Source of the DNA: Lateolabrax maculatus
Lineage: Eukaryota > Chordata > Actinopteri > Acropomatiformes > Lateolabracidae
NCBI GenBank assembly: GCA_031216445.1
Contig: CM062214.1
Coordinates: 23,679,501-23,743,500, forward strand
Length of the DNA: 64,000 bases
Direction: 5' to 3'
Part shown: in pieces, positions 1-13,400 of the stretch
How positions within the stretch are numbered: the stretch's first letter is position 1
Layout: each line of letters begins with the position of its first letter
Notes under the pieces: model-generated
Seen by the model: only the letters and a program-made list of their open reading frames with translations
What the model was told of the DNA's origin: nothing
Database searches by the model: none
Program-made: the position numbers and the translations under genes

Positions 1-199
1 AGGTGAAGGAAACAATTAAACAAAAGGATGACGTGTGGTCACGTCCTGATGGCGTTTGTTAAAGCAGCGAGGCTGAGCGGAGGAATGCATGAGTGATTGA
101 TAACGGTCACCATGCTGCTATCATACCCTCTCACAAATTCTCAGGCCTCAGATTTATTTACTCCAGTCCTCTCTAGACGCAAACCAGGCAGTCTGGTTT

Positions 200-372
200 A
201 CACCCACACACACATAATATAAACACACGCACACACTTGCACACAGATATAGAGCCAAACATGCACAGCCACAAAGACACAGGAACCCACATACAGATGT
301 AGAGTGCATGCATGCACACACACATGCAGGAAAATGCACAAATACACACTTAGATACATACTGGGATACACA
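200..372. repeat. CA-rich degenerate simple repeat
   Basis: Interrupted CA/CACA units with TA and CAG interruptions. Both short cysteine-rich open frames on the minus strand here are by-products of the repeat and not genes. Confidence 0.7.
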
Positions 373-789
373 CAGGTTGGGGACTCAGTCATTGGCGAAA
401 CAAAACAGGAATTGAGTGCATTGCCATGGGTCTCAGACAGGTCTTATCTGGATAAGATAAGGAGACAACTCCTCTGAAGTCACTCGGTCCCATAAAGGCA
501 GCCACACTTCCTGATGCCAGATAAACGGCTATCCATCTCCATCAGCGTGTTATCGTCCAGATTTTTTTCTTTTCCCCATTACAGCATGATGTATGACTTC
601 ATTGTGATTTAAAAAAATGGTACTGCTCTTTCCTTTAATTTGTTCTGCTAAATAGTGAAATTACGATTGCCAGTGATTAGGATTTCATACTTTTAATTTG
701 TTTCCATGAGGTAACTACATTGACCTGCATCATTCTCCAAAAACAAACATGAAACTGGACAGTGAATAACAGAATAACTCAACTCATCC

Positions 790-875
790 TCCACACTACA
801 CCTTGTGCAGCGTAATGTGACTACAATTCGTTGTACAACCCTGTGTTATAGAATGACAAATAAATTAACCTTGTA
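790..875 (+). repeat. probable LINE 3' tail
   Basis: The words caattcgttgtacaac and agaatgacaaataaatt resemble the 3' end of fish non-LTR elements, which typically read ...TTCGTTGTAC...AATGACAATAAA. The match is from recall, the copy is diverged, and no coding part of the element is visible upstream. Confidence 0.35.
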
Positions 876-1715
876 CTTTAAAGTTCAGAGCTAGTTTAAA
901 GTTCGGAGTTACAAGGACATACTGTAGCTGGCGGTTTTATGGCTGACCTAAGTTGACGTAAATTGCTGTCGTATTTTGATGAGATCAGGTAATAGAAGCA
1001 ATCAAATACTGCCTCACTTTAAAAATTGAAGCTTGGCAGGAGAACAGGTTTTATTCGAAAAAAAATTCTCCTCTTTAAAACCAACGTATTGTGACTCTTC
1101 ATAAAGCTTACTCTAGATTTTTATCAGCTCTTAGCCATCACTGGACTATGCCAAGTGTAGTTGGTCTGTGTTTGTAGTTATAGCTATCCAAGGGCTGTGT
1201 AAACTGCAAAAAAAAACAAAACAAAAACAATCGAAAAGGTAGAAATGGTACTTACCTTTAATTATTAATAGTAAAGTTTTCTTTATCTAAATCCGTTTTT
1301 ACACAGAGATAACGCCATAAAGAAAAAGAGGTGTGAAGGGCGCAACATATTACACATCACCATTGGCATCCCACCTTGCTGACTCCCCCGTTTTACACAG
1401 ACATCGATTCGGCTTTTTTACTACCTCCGCTGCCGGCTCAACGTGAAACAACAATGCCCCTCCGTTCTGTGTTTGTACGTTTTATACAGAAGGCGAGGCA
1501 GAATAAAGGCAAACATTCCCACCTTGAACAGGCTGTGTAAATGGAGCTTAAAACTCTTCATAGCAAGTTGAACTGGTGCCAGTTTGTTGCCTTTTTATGT
1601 CATTTTTAAAAATTACATTTTTAATAATTGGTGCTAAGCTGAATGTTTGTTTAAATATAATTGAACCTTAAAATTGTGATGATGCACTTCCTCGCTAATG
1701 TTTTCTTGTCCACAG

Positions 1716-1827
1716 ATAATTGGACGGTGCTCATGGCCAGCTGCACAGCGTCAGCCAGTGAAGACAAAATTGCTTGCTGTGTTGAGCTTCTGCTGTCCAG
1801 AAATGCTGATCCTAACATAGTGGACAG
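1716..1827 (+). CDS. asz1: ASZ1 coding exon (ankyrin repeat)
   Basis: 112 bases. The frame starts with the last two bases of a codon and leaves two bases (AG) for the next exon. It encodes DNWTVLMASC...CVELLLSRNADPNIVD, which aligns with the human segment DKQSILITAC...CVELLLSRNADPN. Acceptor cacag, donor GTGAGG. Confidence 0.9.
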
Positions 1828-4340
1828 GTGAGGAGGAGGGTACAGATGTGATTCATGTCAAAATGTTTATAGGATTTTCAATACAGTACGCACAGTCCCA
1901 TCCATAGTGATGCAGGCCAAATAAAAACATTCTAGACTTGATTTGAAAAAAAAAAACAGGTGCGGGATCCAATTTCCTTTGATGGTTCTCGTTATGTTTA
2001 GCTGCCATGTGGTAACATCATGCACCACAGTGCTCCATACAGTGTGTGTATATTTGGGTGTTTTCTTTGGAATATCCTGTTATGGCATGTGCATGTACAG
2101 ACGGGTATCAGACAGACAGACATACAAACACACAGACTGTAAGGGGTGGGCAGGAGGAGTTTAGATGCTTTTTTACAAGCTTGGATGTACGTAGTGAGCA
2201 TGGTTTTGATAATTTGCTGGTCAAAAGTGGCCTAGGCGTTAAGGCTAAGGTATTCTTTAACAATCATCTTGGAATCCATCTGCTCTCTGAAACTAGTTTT
2301 TAAGATAATGAAGCATGATGCTCTTGCCCTAAAGCCAAAAGAGATTCTATTCTTTTGAGTTAAATGTACAGCAATATTGTCCGGCCTCTACTAATAGCAT
2401 TAAGAAACTTAAAATAGAAAACAAACATCAAGGATATTCACATAATACACCATACATGAAACGTCAGCATCAAGAAGTAAATGAAGCATCCATCCATTCT
2501 GTTCATACAACTTTGACCTCCGTTCAGCCGTCCTTGTCCCCTAATTATCTGTACTGGGGTACTGAAAAGACAGCAGCCAGTGCCGGCCACAATTACTTCA
2601 CTAGAATGACTAATGTCAGAAATATCATCAAAAGTATTGATCTCACAAATAGGCGACAGTCTACCTAACCTAGAGGTTTAATTTGCATTTTGAAAATTAT
2701 TTCACAATATAAATTAGTACATGTGAAGGGGGAAGTTTGTGATCCATCGGCTATTGCAGCTAGTGAATATATAAAATCTGGTTTCTTGTCCTGGTTTGGA
2801 ACATGAAAAATTCCACTGTGGAAAAGAATGAAGGGAGGTCATTCTTGAAGCACTTTTACTGTTACCATCTGTGGATTTTTGCCGTGTCAGAGGGAGGATG
2901 CAGCTCCCAGTGGCTTTCTTGTTTAGCTTTCACTAATCCCCTGCCACTCTGTCACTGCCAGTATGCCATTACAAGCACGACACACACCGCCAGAAACCCC
3001 CTGATGACACACATGGACACACTGTAGCGTTAGGAAATTGATTGGTTCCTTCCCAGACAAAATATTTGAAGCAAGGTAACAAGACACAGGAGGATGCAGA
3101 CGAGGGGAGATGGTGAGGAGGAGGCGCCAACAGCCACTAACATCCAGAGCAAAAGGAGTATATGAGGTTCATGTGGGTGCAGAGGATAAACCACCTCCTC
3201 CTCCTCATCGCCTCTTACGTCTGAATATCAAACCAATGATTAACAACAGCTGCTCGTCCCTCCATAGTATTGTAAACAAGCATCGTCTGTCATCTCTCAA
3301 AGTACTGCAGGAGCAGGATGGGGGGTCCATTGCCTCCATGTGTTCTTTTTTTTTTTCCACCTTCACTGTACTGATCTGTGTTGACCGTAGTTGCCTTTAA
3401 GACTGGAACATGCTTCTCTGGGCTGCACATACAGTACGTGAATGTGCACAGGGGTCTGTATAAGACGTTTCCGTGGCTTTTATACTTTTTGGATATGCGT
3501 TTACATGATTTTTCTTCTCAGCTTCAGACTGGGATTTGGATCAACCAGTCAGCTGACTAGATGTGCAGGTTTGTATGGTGTGTTGCTGAGATTTGGGAGG
3601 TGTGTGTGTCCGCTTCTCTGAGTCTCTGTGACCTACGGTTACTCATAATATCCTCTGTTTAGATCTACAGAGATATTCGCAGAACCATAATCCCAGTTTA
3701 GATTTCCTGTACCATCTGCTTTGGAATGTGAAAAAGGCCCCACCCTTTAATAATAAGGGCATCAATACCCATTGATACAGCAGCTGTGCTGGGAAAAATG
3801 TTTTGTGCATCATTATTAGGACCTGTATGAATACACACTTAGCTGTAGATTTAAGACTTGGAACTGACTTGGACTTTAATGCCGTGAGATTTAGCCTACT
3901 TGAGAATAGAATCCCTAAAGATTTGGCTTGTCTGAAAGCAAAAAACTTTTAAAAGTCTTAACATATAAAAATGCAAAACCACACAGTTTGTAAGGCCTGT
4001 TTTAACACAGCCTTTAAAGAACAATGTCTGTGCTGTGTCTTTTGACTGGTCAGCATTCAGACACCTGAAAAACTTTCAGTTTGCTTATAAAGACCCATGA
4101 CTTGACTTGGACTTGCCCTAAAGTACCTGAGGCTTATTGTCAAGTTCTCCTTGATAGTATTGGCAACAGCATCCATGTGCAAAATAACCACCATGCAGAA
4201 TGATCAGCAGTCCTTCAGGATCAGATAGATTATCATTAATTGGACAGTGGTAGTTGTAGCAAAGTTGTCACTGAACAAGACAAAACATAAGGTCAGCATG
4301 AAACCAGCCAGTAACAGGCTGTCTATGCATACTTTGTTCG

Positions 4341-4408
<68 letters not shown>

Positions 4409-7400
4409 ATTATTATTACTATGTCAGACAAGATATCATCTTTTCAAGCAGATAAATGCAGTCATTGTGATTTTTGTTTTTTGTTTTAGGATTCACTTTG
4501 TGGAAGCTGTTTTTTTGATTAGTGTTTTTGTTTGTGTTTCTGGAAGTCATTCTTCTTGCTGTCACCAGGAACCATGTTTACTTTGAAATGTCTGCATATC
4601 GGTGCAGTTCAATACTACATACTGTCTGTTTGGGGACTGGCCAAATCTCACAGTCTGAAGGACAGACACACTTAACACACTGAAACAGTATGTGAGTGAC
4701 CTCGGTACTTGTCTAACAGCTAACCCACCCTTGGGAAAATACAGTATCACAGGACATGAAAGCAGAAATTGATGACACTACTTTTCCCGTTCTCAAAGAG
4801 GAATCGACTGATTAATGGGTGCAGAGGAATGTGAGTAGAGAAATTGTCATACGCGTCAGAGCCATTGGTTCATTTGTTTGAGTTCACATTGAACATTAAC
4901 TTTTAATGACTTGTAATTTAGTAAAGGGTGATGTGGCTGTGCGTACTGGTGGTGTTCAACCCCCCCAAACGTACCACACAGATTCACACCTGTTTGACAA
5001 ACATCACCTCTGTCTAGGAACATTTTCAGCTCAATATAATTTTATTAGTACAAAAGTCAATATGTGTATTGCCAACACATTAATCCAGACAGCACCATAA
5101 CATCTCAACTCAGAGTGACAAAGCAAAAAATTATGAAAACTATTACTTTTCCTTGCTGACTCACTTGAAGATAAGAAAACACTAGATTATTGTGTTAAGA
5201 TCAATCAGTTATTATTTTTTGATGTTTTGGACCTAATTTGTCTTGAATTAGTGTTTTATGTGTCTCAACAGATCAGTATTTTAAGTTTAGGGATGTTTTC
5301 CTCCAATGTTACAAGAAATATTTATGTAAATAAACCTTTTTACTGCGACAGAAAGCATTAACTTGGATTTACTATCTGTCCAGTCTTAGGCCATGTATTA
5401 AAAACATGACAATCAACTTGAAAGTGATAACACTTTCCCAACCCTTTTGTTTATGTGTGAATTATGGATTGTCCCTTTTTAAAAGCGTCCTGTTTCCCCT
5501 TTGCTGTGTTGCTCTCTCACATGTACACATGTACAAACACAAACAGTTTCCTGTGAAAAAGCATTAAGTGAAGTGATAAATTGCCCCTGGATTTTCCCAC
5601 CCCTCTAGACGGAAGTATTTTTTTCTCACCCGCTGTGATTGAGCCAGAGGCGATAAAATACAGACGTGCTGTAGCAGAGGTTATTTATATACGGCCCTTG
5701 TTCAGATAGACGCAAACACATGAAGGCGACACAGGAATGACTATGACTTTGAAAGGTCAAAGTTGTTAAAACCAGGTCTTTCATTTAATAATTGTTGGCT
5801 GTTGAAGGACACGTTAAACATTTGTCTGTGTGGATACACGATGCCCTGTCTGTAACCACAGCATAATTCACCCCTCTGTTATTGATCCATGGGTTCCAAA
5901 CAATTGTCACTTTGTAAATAAGAAGCTAAATGCACTACTTTCAACTGAGCTTTGTAGTTACAATGTGAGGAGATGGAACTAGTCCAACTCAAAAGTACCT
6001 AATTGAGCTCTGTTGTGGAATAAGTATTAGTGTTTGGAAGATTTTGAACATGAAAATTGACAAATAGTGGTTTGGGAGGTTCAGAGATGTTTTGACTCTG
6101 TCTTTCTGTAACTTTGGGTATCTATATAAATCCATTGTCTGCCTTGAATCCAAGCTGTTTACTACGACTGCAAATATTATTTTTGATTTAAAAGTGGTCA
6201 GAGAATACATGAAAAATCGCACTTCCCTAAAGCTCAAGGTGATGTCTTCAATTTACTTGATTTGTCCGACCAACAGTCCAAGACCCAAAGATATTCAGTT
6301 TACTTTCACTTAAGACAAAGAAAAGCAGCAATTCCCCAAACTGGACGAGCGAGAACCAGAGTTTGATTGACTGGTATTATACTTAAATAACCATCATTCA
6401 ATTATCAAAATAGTCAATGATTATATTTCTCTTGATCAACAACTTGATTAATCGACTAATGGTAAAGTTACAGGTTTTAAAGCAACATTTCAAGCCTACA
6501 GGTGGTATTAGAGACTCAAAACATAGATTTTTAGTGATAATTCCTTTTTAACAAACATCTGCAGTTGAAATAATGTGAGTGCATTAGGTTTGGATCAAAA
6601 TGAAGACTTGGCTGCATTTAAGGCGTGATTCTTTGTATTGTGGCCTGTCACAAGTGAAACAATGAATGAAGCAGTGTTTTTGTATACCTATAATGTGGTG
6701 TTTGCTGCCCCCTGGTGGTTTCTTTGTACCTTCATCATCACTCCTGTTCAGTCATGTCCCCATTTTCTCCTATCATCACATCTCCTCTGGTGTCCTCATC
6801 TTTCCATTAATCTCTTCATTTTACCTTTTATTCTTTTCTTCCATATATATATATATATATTTTTTTTTTTTACTGTTGTCTACTTTCATCTTGTCCGTTG
6901 CTTGTACTCACACTTTACTTTGGTCTTTATATTTCCCTTGCTCAATAACTTCTCCATTCCTATAGCTACCTCTCCTCTGCTCTGTTTATTATCTATTTAA
7001 TACATTTTTCTGTCTGTTTGTTTTTGTTTCTGTTTCTGTTGTCTTTTATCTTCATCTCTTCTCTGTTTTCTTGTCGCTAATCCTTTTGTAGGTCTCATAT
7101 GACCTGCCTGATGCTGGCAGCCAGGGACGGCTACAGCAAGGTCATCAACCTGCTGGTCTCCTATGGGGCAAAAATCAATGTCCAAGATGGCAATGGATAC
7201 ACGGTGTGTAGCAGGTCCCTTCAATCAGAATGTGCAAATCTGTAGCTCACAAAATAGAAAGTTGATGGATAAATTTAATTTACAAAACATTTTACTTTAC
7301 ATGTGATAACTAATGCTAATATTTTCTGTCAGGCTTTGTCTATAGCTGTGCAGTACAGCAGAGAGGAGGCAGTGCTAAAGCTCATCCAGCTGGGAGCAGA

Positions 7401-10400
7401 CAAAACCATAAGGACCAACACTGGCAAGAGCCCTGCTGACCTGGCTGTGATCTTCAAACACACACCGGTACCTGAAGTTATGTTAAGATGCATTTCAGAC
7501 ACTTTGGTATTTTTAAATCAATTTAATCATAAGACTGATAGAGCTTGTTAATATGTGTTTGTGCATTACATGAATTTTAGCCCATTGTGATGTTGGTGAC
7601 ATACTCTAAGTACTTTCCATGTCAGTCCCAAAAAAAGAATACTGTTAAATCGCGTAATATCCTAACACCAGTATTTGTACACAGATAGCCAGGATCCTGG
7701 CCTCTTCATCCCACATCTCTACTGTCCAGGCCTTCAGCTCCACGGAGGAGACTCTCTCAAAGTTCTTCAAGACTAACTCTGAACCGCCACTTGCCAACGA
7801 AGGGTAAGACGACCTGAGACTTGCACTCAGCGCCTTCAGGGCTTGGGCAGGTTTGACAAAGAATGTGTTAACATGCTCACTCCTATCCTGCACTACTACT
7901 ACTACTATTACTACTATATTTTCTTTAATCCTTTTTCTGATGCAGTCAGATTTTATGTAGTGTTGTTCTCTAGCTTTGACAGTTTTTTGTCTTACATCGA
8001 GCTGCACCCAAATAGAGATATTCAGACTCGACCATAGACTGTATATAAAGATGGATGACATGACAGTTCCCCAAAAGTGATGCATGTTAGCAATTGGGGA
8101 ATAGGACAAAGTAAAAAATCTTAAGTACACATCAAATACAATTTTTCCCAAAGATTGTTTCTGTCGTTTAAGGCAGTTCTTATCACGCTGATATCTGTTT
8201 GTGTTCATTTTTCTGATAAGTTTGGTTTTACTTATTTGATGTTATAAAATGGAGGTTTAACCTGTAGTAAAGACAGTCCCCAAAACAGTAATTTCACTCA
8301 TTTTAATACTATCTAAGAAAGGAAAGTTGAAGTTGTGGTTGTGCTTTTTCTTAAGCGTGAATATGTATAAAATGAATGTAAAGCCAACATGTGCTCAGAA
8401 CCAAACCTTCTCAGTATAAAAAAGGTAAACAGTTGTCCTGAGTCACTGATGGTCAGCAGTTTAGTTAAGATTGTACTGAGGGTAAATTGTTAACGGATCA
8501 CTGAATTCATACAATTTTGCTTAACACTCGTCTACTCTTCTGTTGTAAAAGCAGCATCCCACCAGTCACTGCAGCCTGTGTGCTTGTCACCCCCTGTTGG
8601 ATTGTCTGTGAACCGGTGCCTGTGCAGCAGGTGGTGTTGAACCATTGTTCAACCAGACATAAACAATAATAAACGTCTTGCAAGAGTGTTTAGTCCGTTC
8701 AGGCACAGCCTGGGCAATTATCATCAGCCAAAAACATTGTATTTGAGCATGTCTGGCACCAGGAATTACAGCCTGTAAACATTTTAGTTGTCTTTCTGTC
8801 ATGTCAGATACAAAGACCTTAAACCCCAAGTAACACATTTCACATATTTTGAACATCGTGAGAAGAGAGGCTCGTTCGTAAAGCTGGTCATGTCAACAGT
8901 CAGACTGAAGCTGCGTGTACACTGCGGTTACTCTGATGTGTCTGAACTCAATGACACTTCGGTTGTACCCACTTGATTCCCAAAGCAGAAAGAGGTGCTT
9001 CCTTATGCCTAACCCCTTGTACATGGAGGTCAAATTCAGGAACACCAGAGCTGTAGAAAATGTATGTAGTTCTTTGCTCAAGGACACCCACTATGCTGCT
9101 GCTGCTAAGCTTTTTAACAAATTTGCATTCTTTAAAAGAAAAATGCACACCCAGAAAGTCTCAGAAAGTATTCATATAGTTTTAGTCCAATTCTAGACCC
9201 AGCTGGTTCATACTAGGTTCAGTACTGTGGAATAAGTCAATGTTCCTCAAGAGTTAAAGTGAACTCTCTGCCCCTCTCAGTGTAACCAAGCTTGATGACC
9301 TTGCGCTTCTCCTACACGGCCTGGATCTTGGCAACCTCACCGACATCATGACTGTGAGTACCAATTGCACACTGGAATAAAATTCCAATGCCTTTTTTTC
9401 TCAGATATGTATGTTTTTGTATGCACAGTGCTCTTTTCTAGATTTCTGTTCTCTTATCTCACTGATGCCAAGATAATGAGCAGAGATAACATGCTGTTAC
9501 ACACAGTACAGAGCAGTATTAGATCTATGGGTGAGATACAGTGATCCCAAATGTGATGAGCACAGCTGCATTATTGACAGAGTGACATTTATATGCTTTG
9601 GAACATGTCATGAGATGACTAGTTTACATATTTGACTTGGTACTTCATAATGGATCTAGTGTACTGAATTTGCTTGGCCCAAATTATAATTCAAAGGGTC
9701 AGCTCAAGTTTTAGGCCATATCTGATATATGAGGTCTGGGTGTGATGGGTGCAGGTAGATTGTTGTTACTGTATGGCAAAGCCTCATGCAGGTACATCTG
9801 TTTCAGGTGGTGGGGTCAGGAGCAGCTGTAGAAGTTTTGATTCGGTAAATGCTGAGTGATGTTTTCGCTCTCTTACTCTGTTTTTCACATACACACATGC
9901 ACAGGAAAATGACATCACCTGGAGCTACCTGTTGACCATGGAGAAGGAGGACCTGGAGAAGGTAGAGGATGACTGTAACATCTGTTTGTCTGTCAGCTCT
10001 TTAGCTCACTGCCAGCCTTTAGGGTGACCCAGAAAGAGACGAGGGTAGCTGCTGATGTCACAGCTGTGTAAGGCCACAAGTTCAGTAGAAAGAAGGTGGT
10101 GAGAGATTAAACTGATAGCCTGTGTAGGTAGTATATTCTAGGATCATTCTTTCAATTAACTATATTTCTGTAATATTAGATAAACCACAAATCTTTCATA
10201 AGAGGTAAATTCATGTAAAATTAATGCATCTGGTGCACTTCACCTGACGATGTTACATTTATAATAACCAACAAAATGTAATGTTTAATTCCAGTCAAGA
10301 TGTTTTCAGACATGAAAAACAGACAAATTTGTAAGAAATTACACCTCTGCATTAAGAAGTTTTCTGGAGCAAGCAGCTGTAGAATACCTTTATATTTGTA

Positions 10401-13400
10401 ACATAATTGTGCAGTTTGATAATCTTTCTGAACAAATAGCAAGGGAAGATATTTTTGCATCAACAATAAAGACAAACATTTCTTTCCATTTGTCAGATTG
10501 GTATCAAAGACCCAGTGGACCAGCAGAAGGTGCTGAGTGCTGTGCAGCAGATGCACCTGGACAAAGTGGACCTAGATACAATCAGCCAACTTGGAGCCGA
10601 AGACAGTGGGTAGGGTACCGCATCTTAATGTCCGGCAGACCTGTGGCAATCAACACATGTACTTCACAGAAGAGTATCCCATACTGAGGAATAAGGACCT
10701 TCAGAAGGCTTGAAATGAGTTATTTTTAGTATTACTTTACTTTTCAGGAAGGCAGTATGTTGAGAGTAGAATGGGTAAAATCTATTCAGAGGCTTCATTC
10801 ACTGCACTGTAACTCTTGCCTATCTATAGTGCAGTCCAAACATTACAAAAATCATTGTAGATTGTGGTGCCTGACAAAGATTTTCAAATACTGTAAGGAT
10901 TCTCAAACACCTTTTGACAAGTTTTCTGTTTGTTTCAGTCTACTAGAAATGTTTGATAAGCTGTCAGTTGAAAAAAGAAAAAAATTCCACAAACACTGCA
11001 CAACGCCAGAAACAAAGTTGACTGTAGTTGCAAAAATTTAAACACTTGTCAGCCACACACCTTAAACCCTCCCCCACATCCAGCCCTCCTCCATCTCTCC
11101 GTAATGCTCCGTCTGTCCTCCTCCGCTGGAAGTCGTCCATCAGCCCCATGAGCATCTCACTGTCCTAGCTCTGTATCCCCCTCTCCCCCCCATCTCTGTA
11201 GCTGAGCCCTGAGCCAGGCCCTAATGGTTTAAGCGGAGCTGTAATGATTTGTAAGGTGAGAGGCGATGGGAGGTTGCAATGAGCAAAGGAGAGCCAGCAG
11301 CAGGGGCCAAACAGAGCCATCGCACCGCACCCCATCACTTCATGAATCCTCAGCAGAACTGGGCTCGCAGGCTTCACCTGCCCTTGCCTGCCGGATGAGA
11401 GACAGTCCAATAGAGAGAGAGGAAGGTTAATGAGAGGGATGGAAGGTTTGATTAGGGCCAGGCTTCCTTAAGAGCTCTTTCAGGATCTTTATTTCACACT
11501 AAAAAAATGGAAAACAGCAGAAACTAAAAAAAAAATTAAAAAATGTTCTTGACATGTGAAGGACCCGTGGGAAAAAAACAACAGGAAAAGTCTTAATGTT
11601 TTAAATTCATATTTAACAATTAAATATCTTAAAGTAATAAGTTGTAAAAAAAAATTGGTAAGGGATTAAATATTGAATATTGTAAGCATGGTCTAAAATT
11701 CTCTAGCAAGATGTCTGTAAATGTAATCTTTGGTGAACTCGAGTTGAACTTGAAAGCCTTTGTTATCCTGCTACAGTCTCTAAAGTTTTTGCTATTTGTG
11801 TTAGCAAACTTTGTTCACTGGTGACCATCGTCTGTCTGTCTGGATGGCATTGGGAAAGCCTCTACCTATGGAATCTGTTCAGACTAAGACCAAACATAAG
11901 GCTGTTGCATTTTTCCTGGATCTCAGGTCGGGTTCGGGATTTGTAATTCTGGTAAGCAATGTCCAAAGCTTCCATTATGGAGGCAGCTGCTTGGTATTCT
12001 GGCCAGAAGATCAGTGATGCCAATGAGGGTGGAAACCAAAGAGCCCGCTGGTGAAGCTAAAGCTAAAGACATGGCCTTCCTAAGGCTTAAAGGAGCAAAA
12101 GGAAAAAACCTGGGTGTGGGAGGAGTTTGGGGAGGCCATGAAGAATGACTTCTGGTTGGCTTCAGAGATATTTTAGCAAACCATCAGACAACTCAGGAAG
12201 GGGAGACAGGGCCTTGCTTAGGCTACTGGGGGAGAACTGATGACCTTGACTGGGGATAGTGTTGGCAGTGGAAGGAGCACTATTAGGAGCTCCTGAATCC
12301 TCCTGAAAGGCTACATGTTGGAGAACCAGTGTTAAGAGGATGCTTTGCCCATCTCTCTGGCAGAGGTCACTGAGGTAGTAAAAAATATACACAGAGGCAA
12401 AGCGCACCAGCAGTGGATGATATTCATTGAGAAATACGCTATATTGCCAAAAGTCAGTGGAAACGCCTACTAATCATTGAGTCATGGAATCTCCATTGAT
12501 AAACATTTAGAATTCAAAATGGGTCGTAAAGAGCTCAGTGACTTAAAATGTGGCACTGTCATTGGATGCCACCTTTGCCACAAGACAGTTTGTGAAAGTT
12601 TGTTAACTGTAAGTGCTATTATTGTGAAGTGGAAGCACCTAGGAGCAACCACAGCTCAGCCACAAAGTGGTAGACCACGGAAGCTCACAGAGCGGGGCCA
12701 ACGAGTGCTGAAGTGCATAAAAGTAGCCAATCATCTGTTGCATCACTCACTACAGAGTTCCAGACTGACTCTGGAAGCAACATCAGCAAGCAAACTGTAG
12801 GTCGGGAGCTTCATGAAATGGGTTTCAACGGCCGAGCTGCACACAAGACTCGCACCACCATGCTCAATGCCAAGCATAGGCTGAAGTGGTGTGAAGCACG
12901 TCACAACTAGATTCTGGAGCAGTGGAAACATGGTCTTGGCTTCACTATCTGGCAGTTGATATAAAACATGTAATTTAAATTTTTTTCCAAATGTTTTATG
13001 TGGAAGGAAATGCATTCAACATGTTTGTTAGGCCTTAAAGATACACATAATGCCTTTTTGTGAGAAACCCTAAATGTAAACATATTGTTGTTTACAAAAA
13101 ATACTCAGAGTACCCAAAGTAGTAGCCCTGCAGAGATAGGCTTAGATAGGCCTAGCACTACGGTCTTACCCCACACTGCCAGCTCCAAAGGACGTTGGCG
13201 AGGTGACATTTGACTGAAATATGTCTGGTCTGAATCTGCCAGAGAAAATATGTGCAGTGAAAGTAAATTTGTTATCACTCTACCCTCAGCAGCTACCACT
13301 GAGCGAAGCCCTTGCTGGGTGCTGCTGGAAAATGGCAGGTATTCAATTGACTTTACCTGGATAAGTTAAGTTCACAACAAAGTGGCAGACATGCATCCTC

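Larger units (their letters stand above)
1..1715. other. ASZ1 intron, 5' edge of window
   Basis: No coding exon was recognised here. The first visible ASZ1 exon starts at 1716 and needs one base from an upstream exon. The window opens with AG followed by GTGAAG, which would be an acceptable exon end and splice donor, and a terminal G would complete a GAT (Asp) codon with the exon at 1716. This is only suggestive with two bases of exon visible. The stretch contains a CA-rich degenerate tract at about 200-372 and a probable LINE 3' tail at about 790-875. Confidence 0.5.
1828..7091. other. ASZ1 intron, 5.3 kb
   Basis: No supported gene. It holds a (GTT)23 microsatellite at 4340-4408, a copy of the dispersed AT-rich repeat at about 6200-6470, a CTCF-type motif at 6704-6718, and an (AT)n/poly-T tract at 6843-6871. 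The many short open frames here lack family similarity. Confidence 0.7.

Noticed and set aside
4204..4586. Overlapping poly-Thr, poly-Val and poly-Leu open frames
   Set aside because: They are six-frame readings of the (GTT)23 microsatellite with no flanking protein-like sequence.
7645..8208. 187-codon open frame on the minus strand
   Set aside because: It runs antisense across the ASZ1 exon at 7685-7803 and a (ACT)n repeat, and resembles no family.
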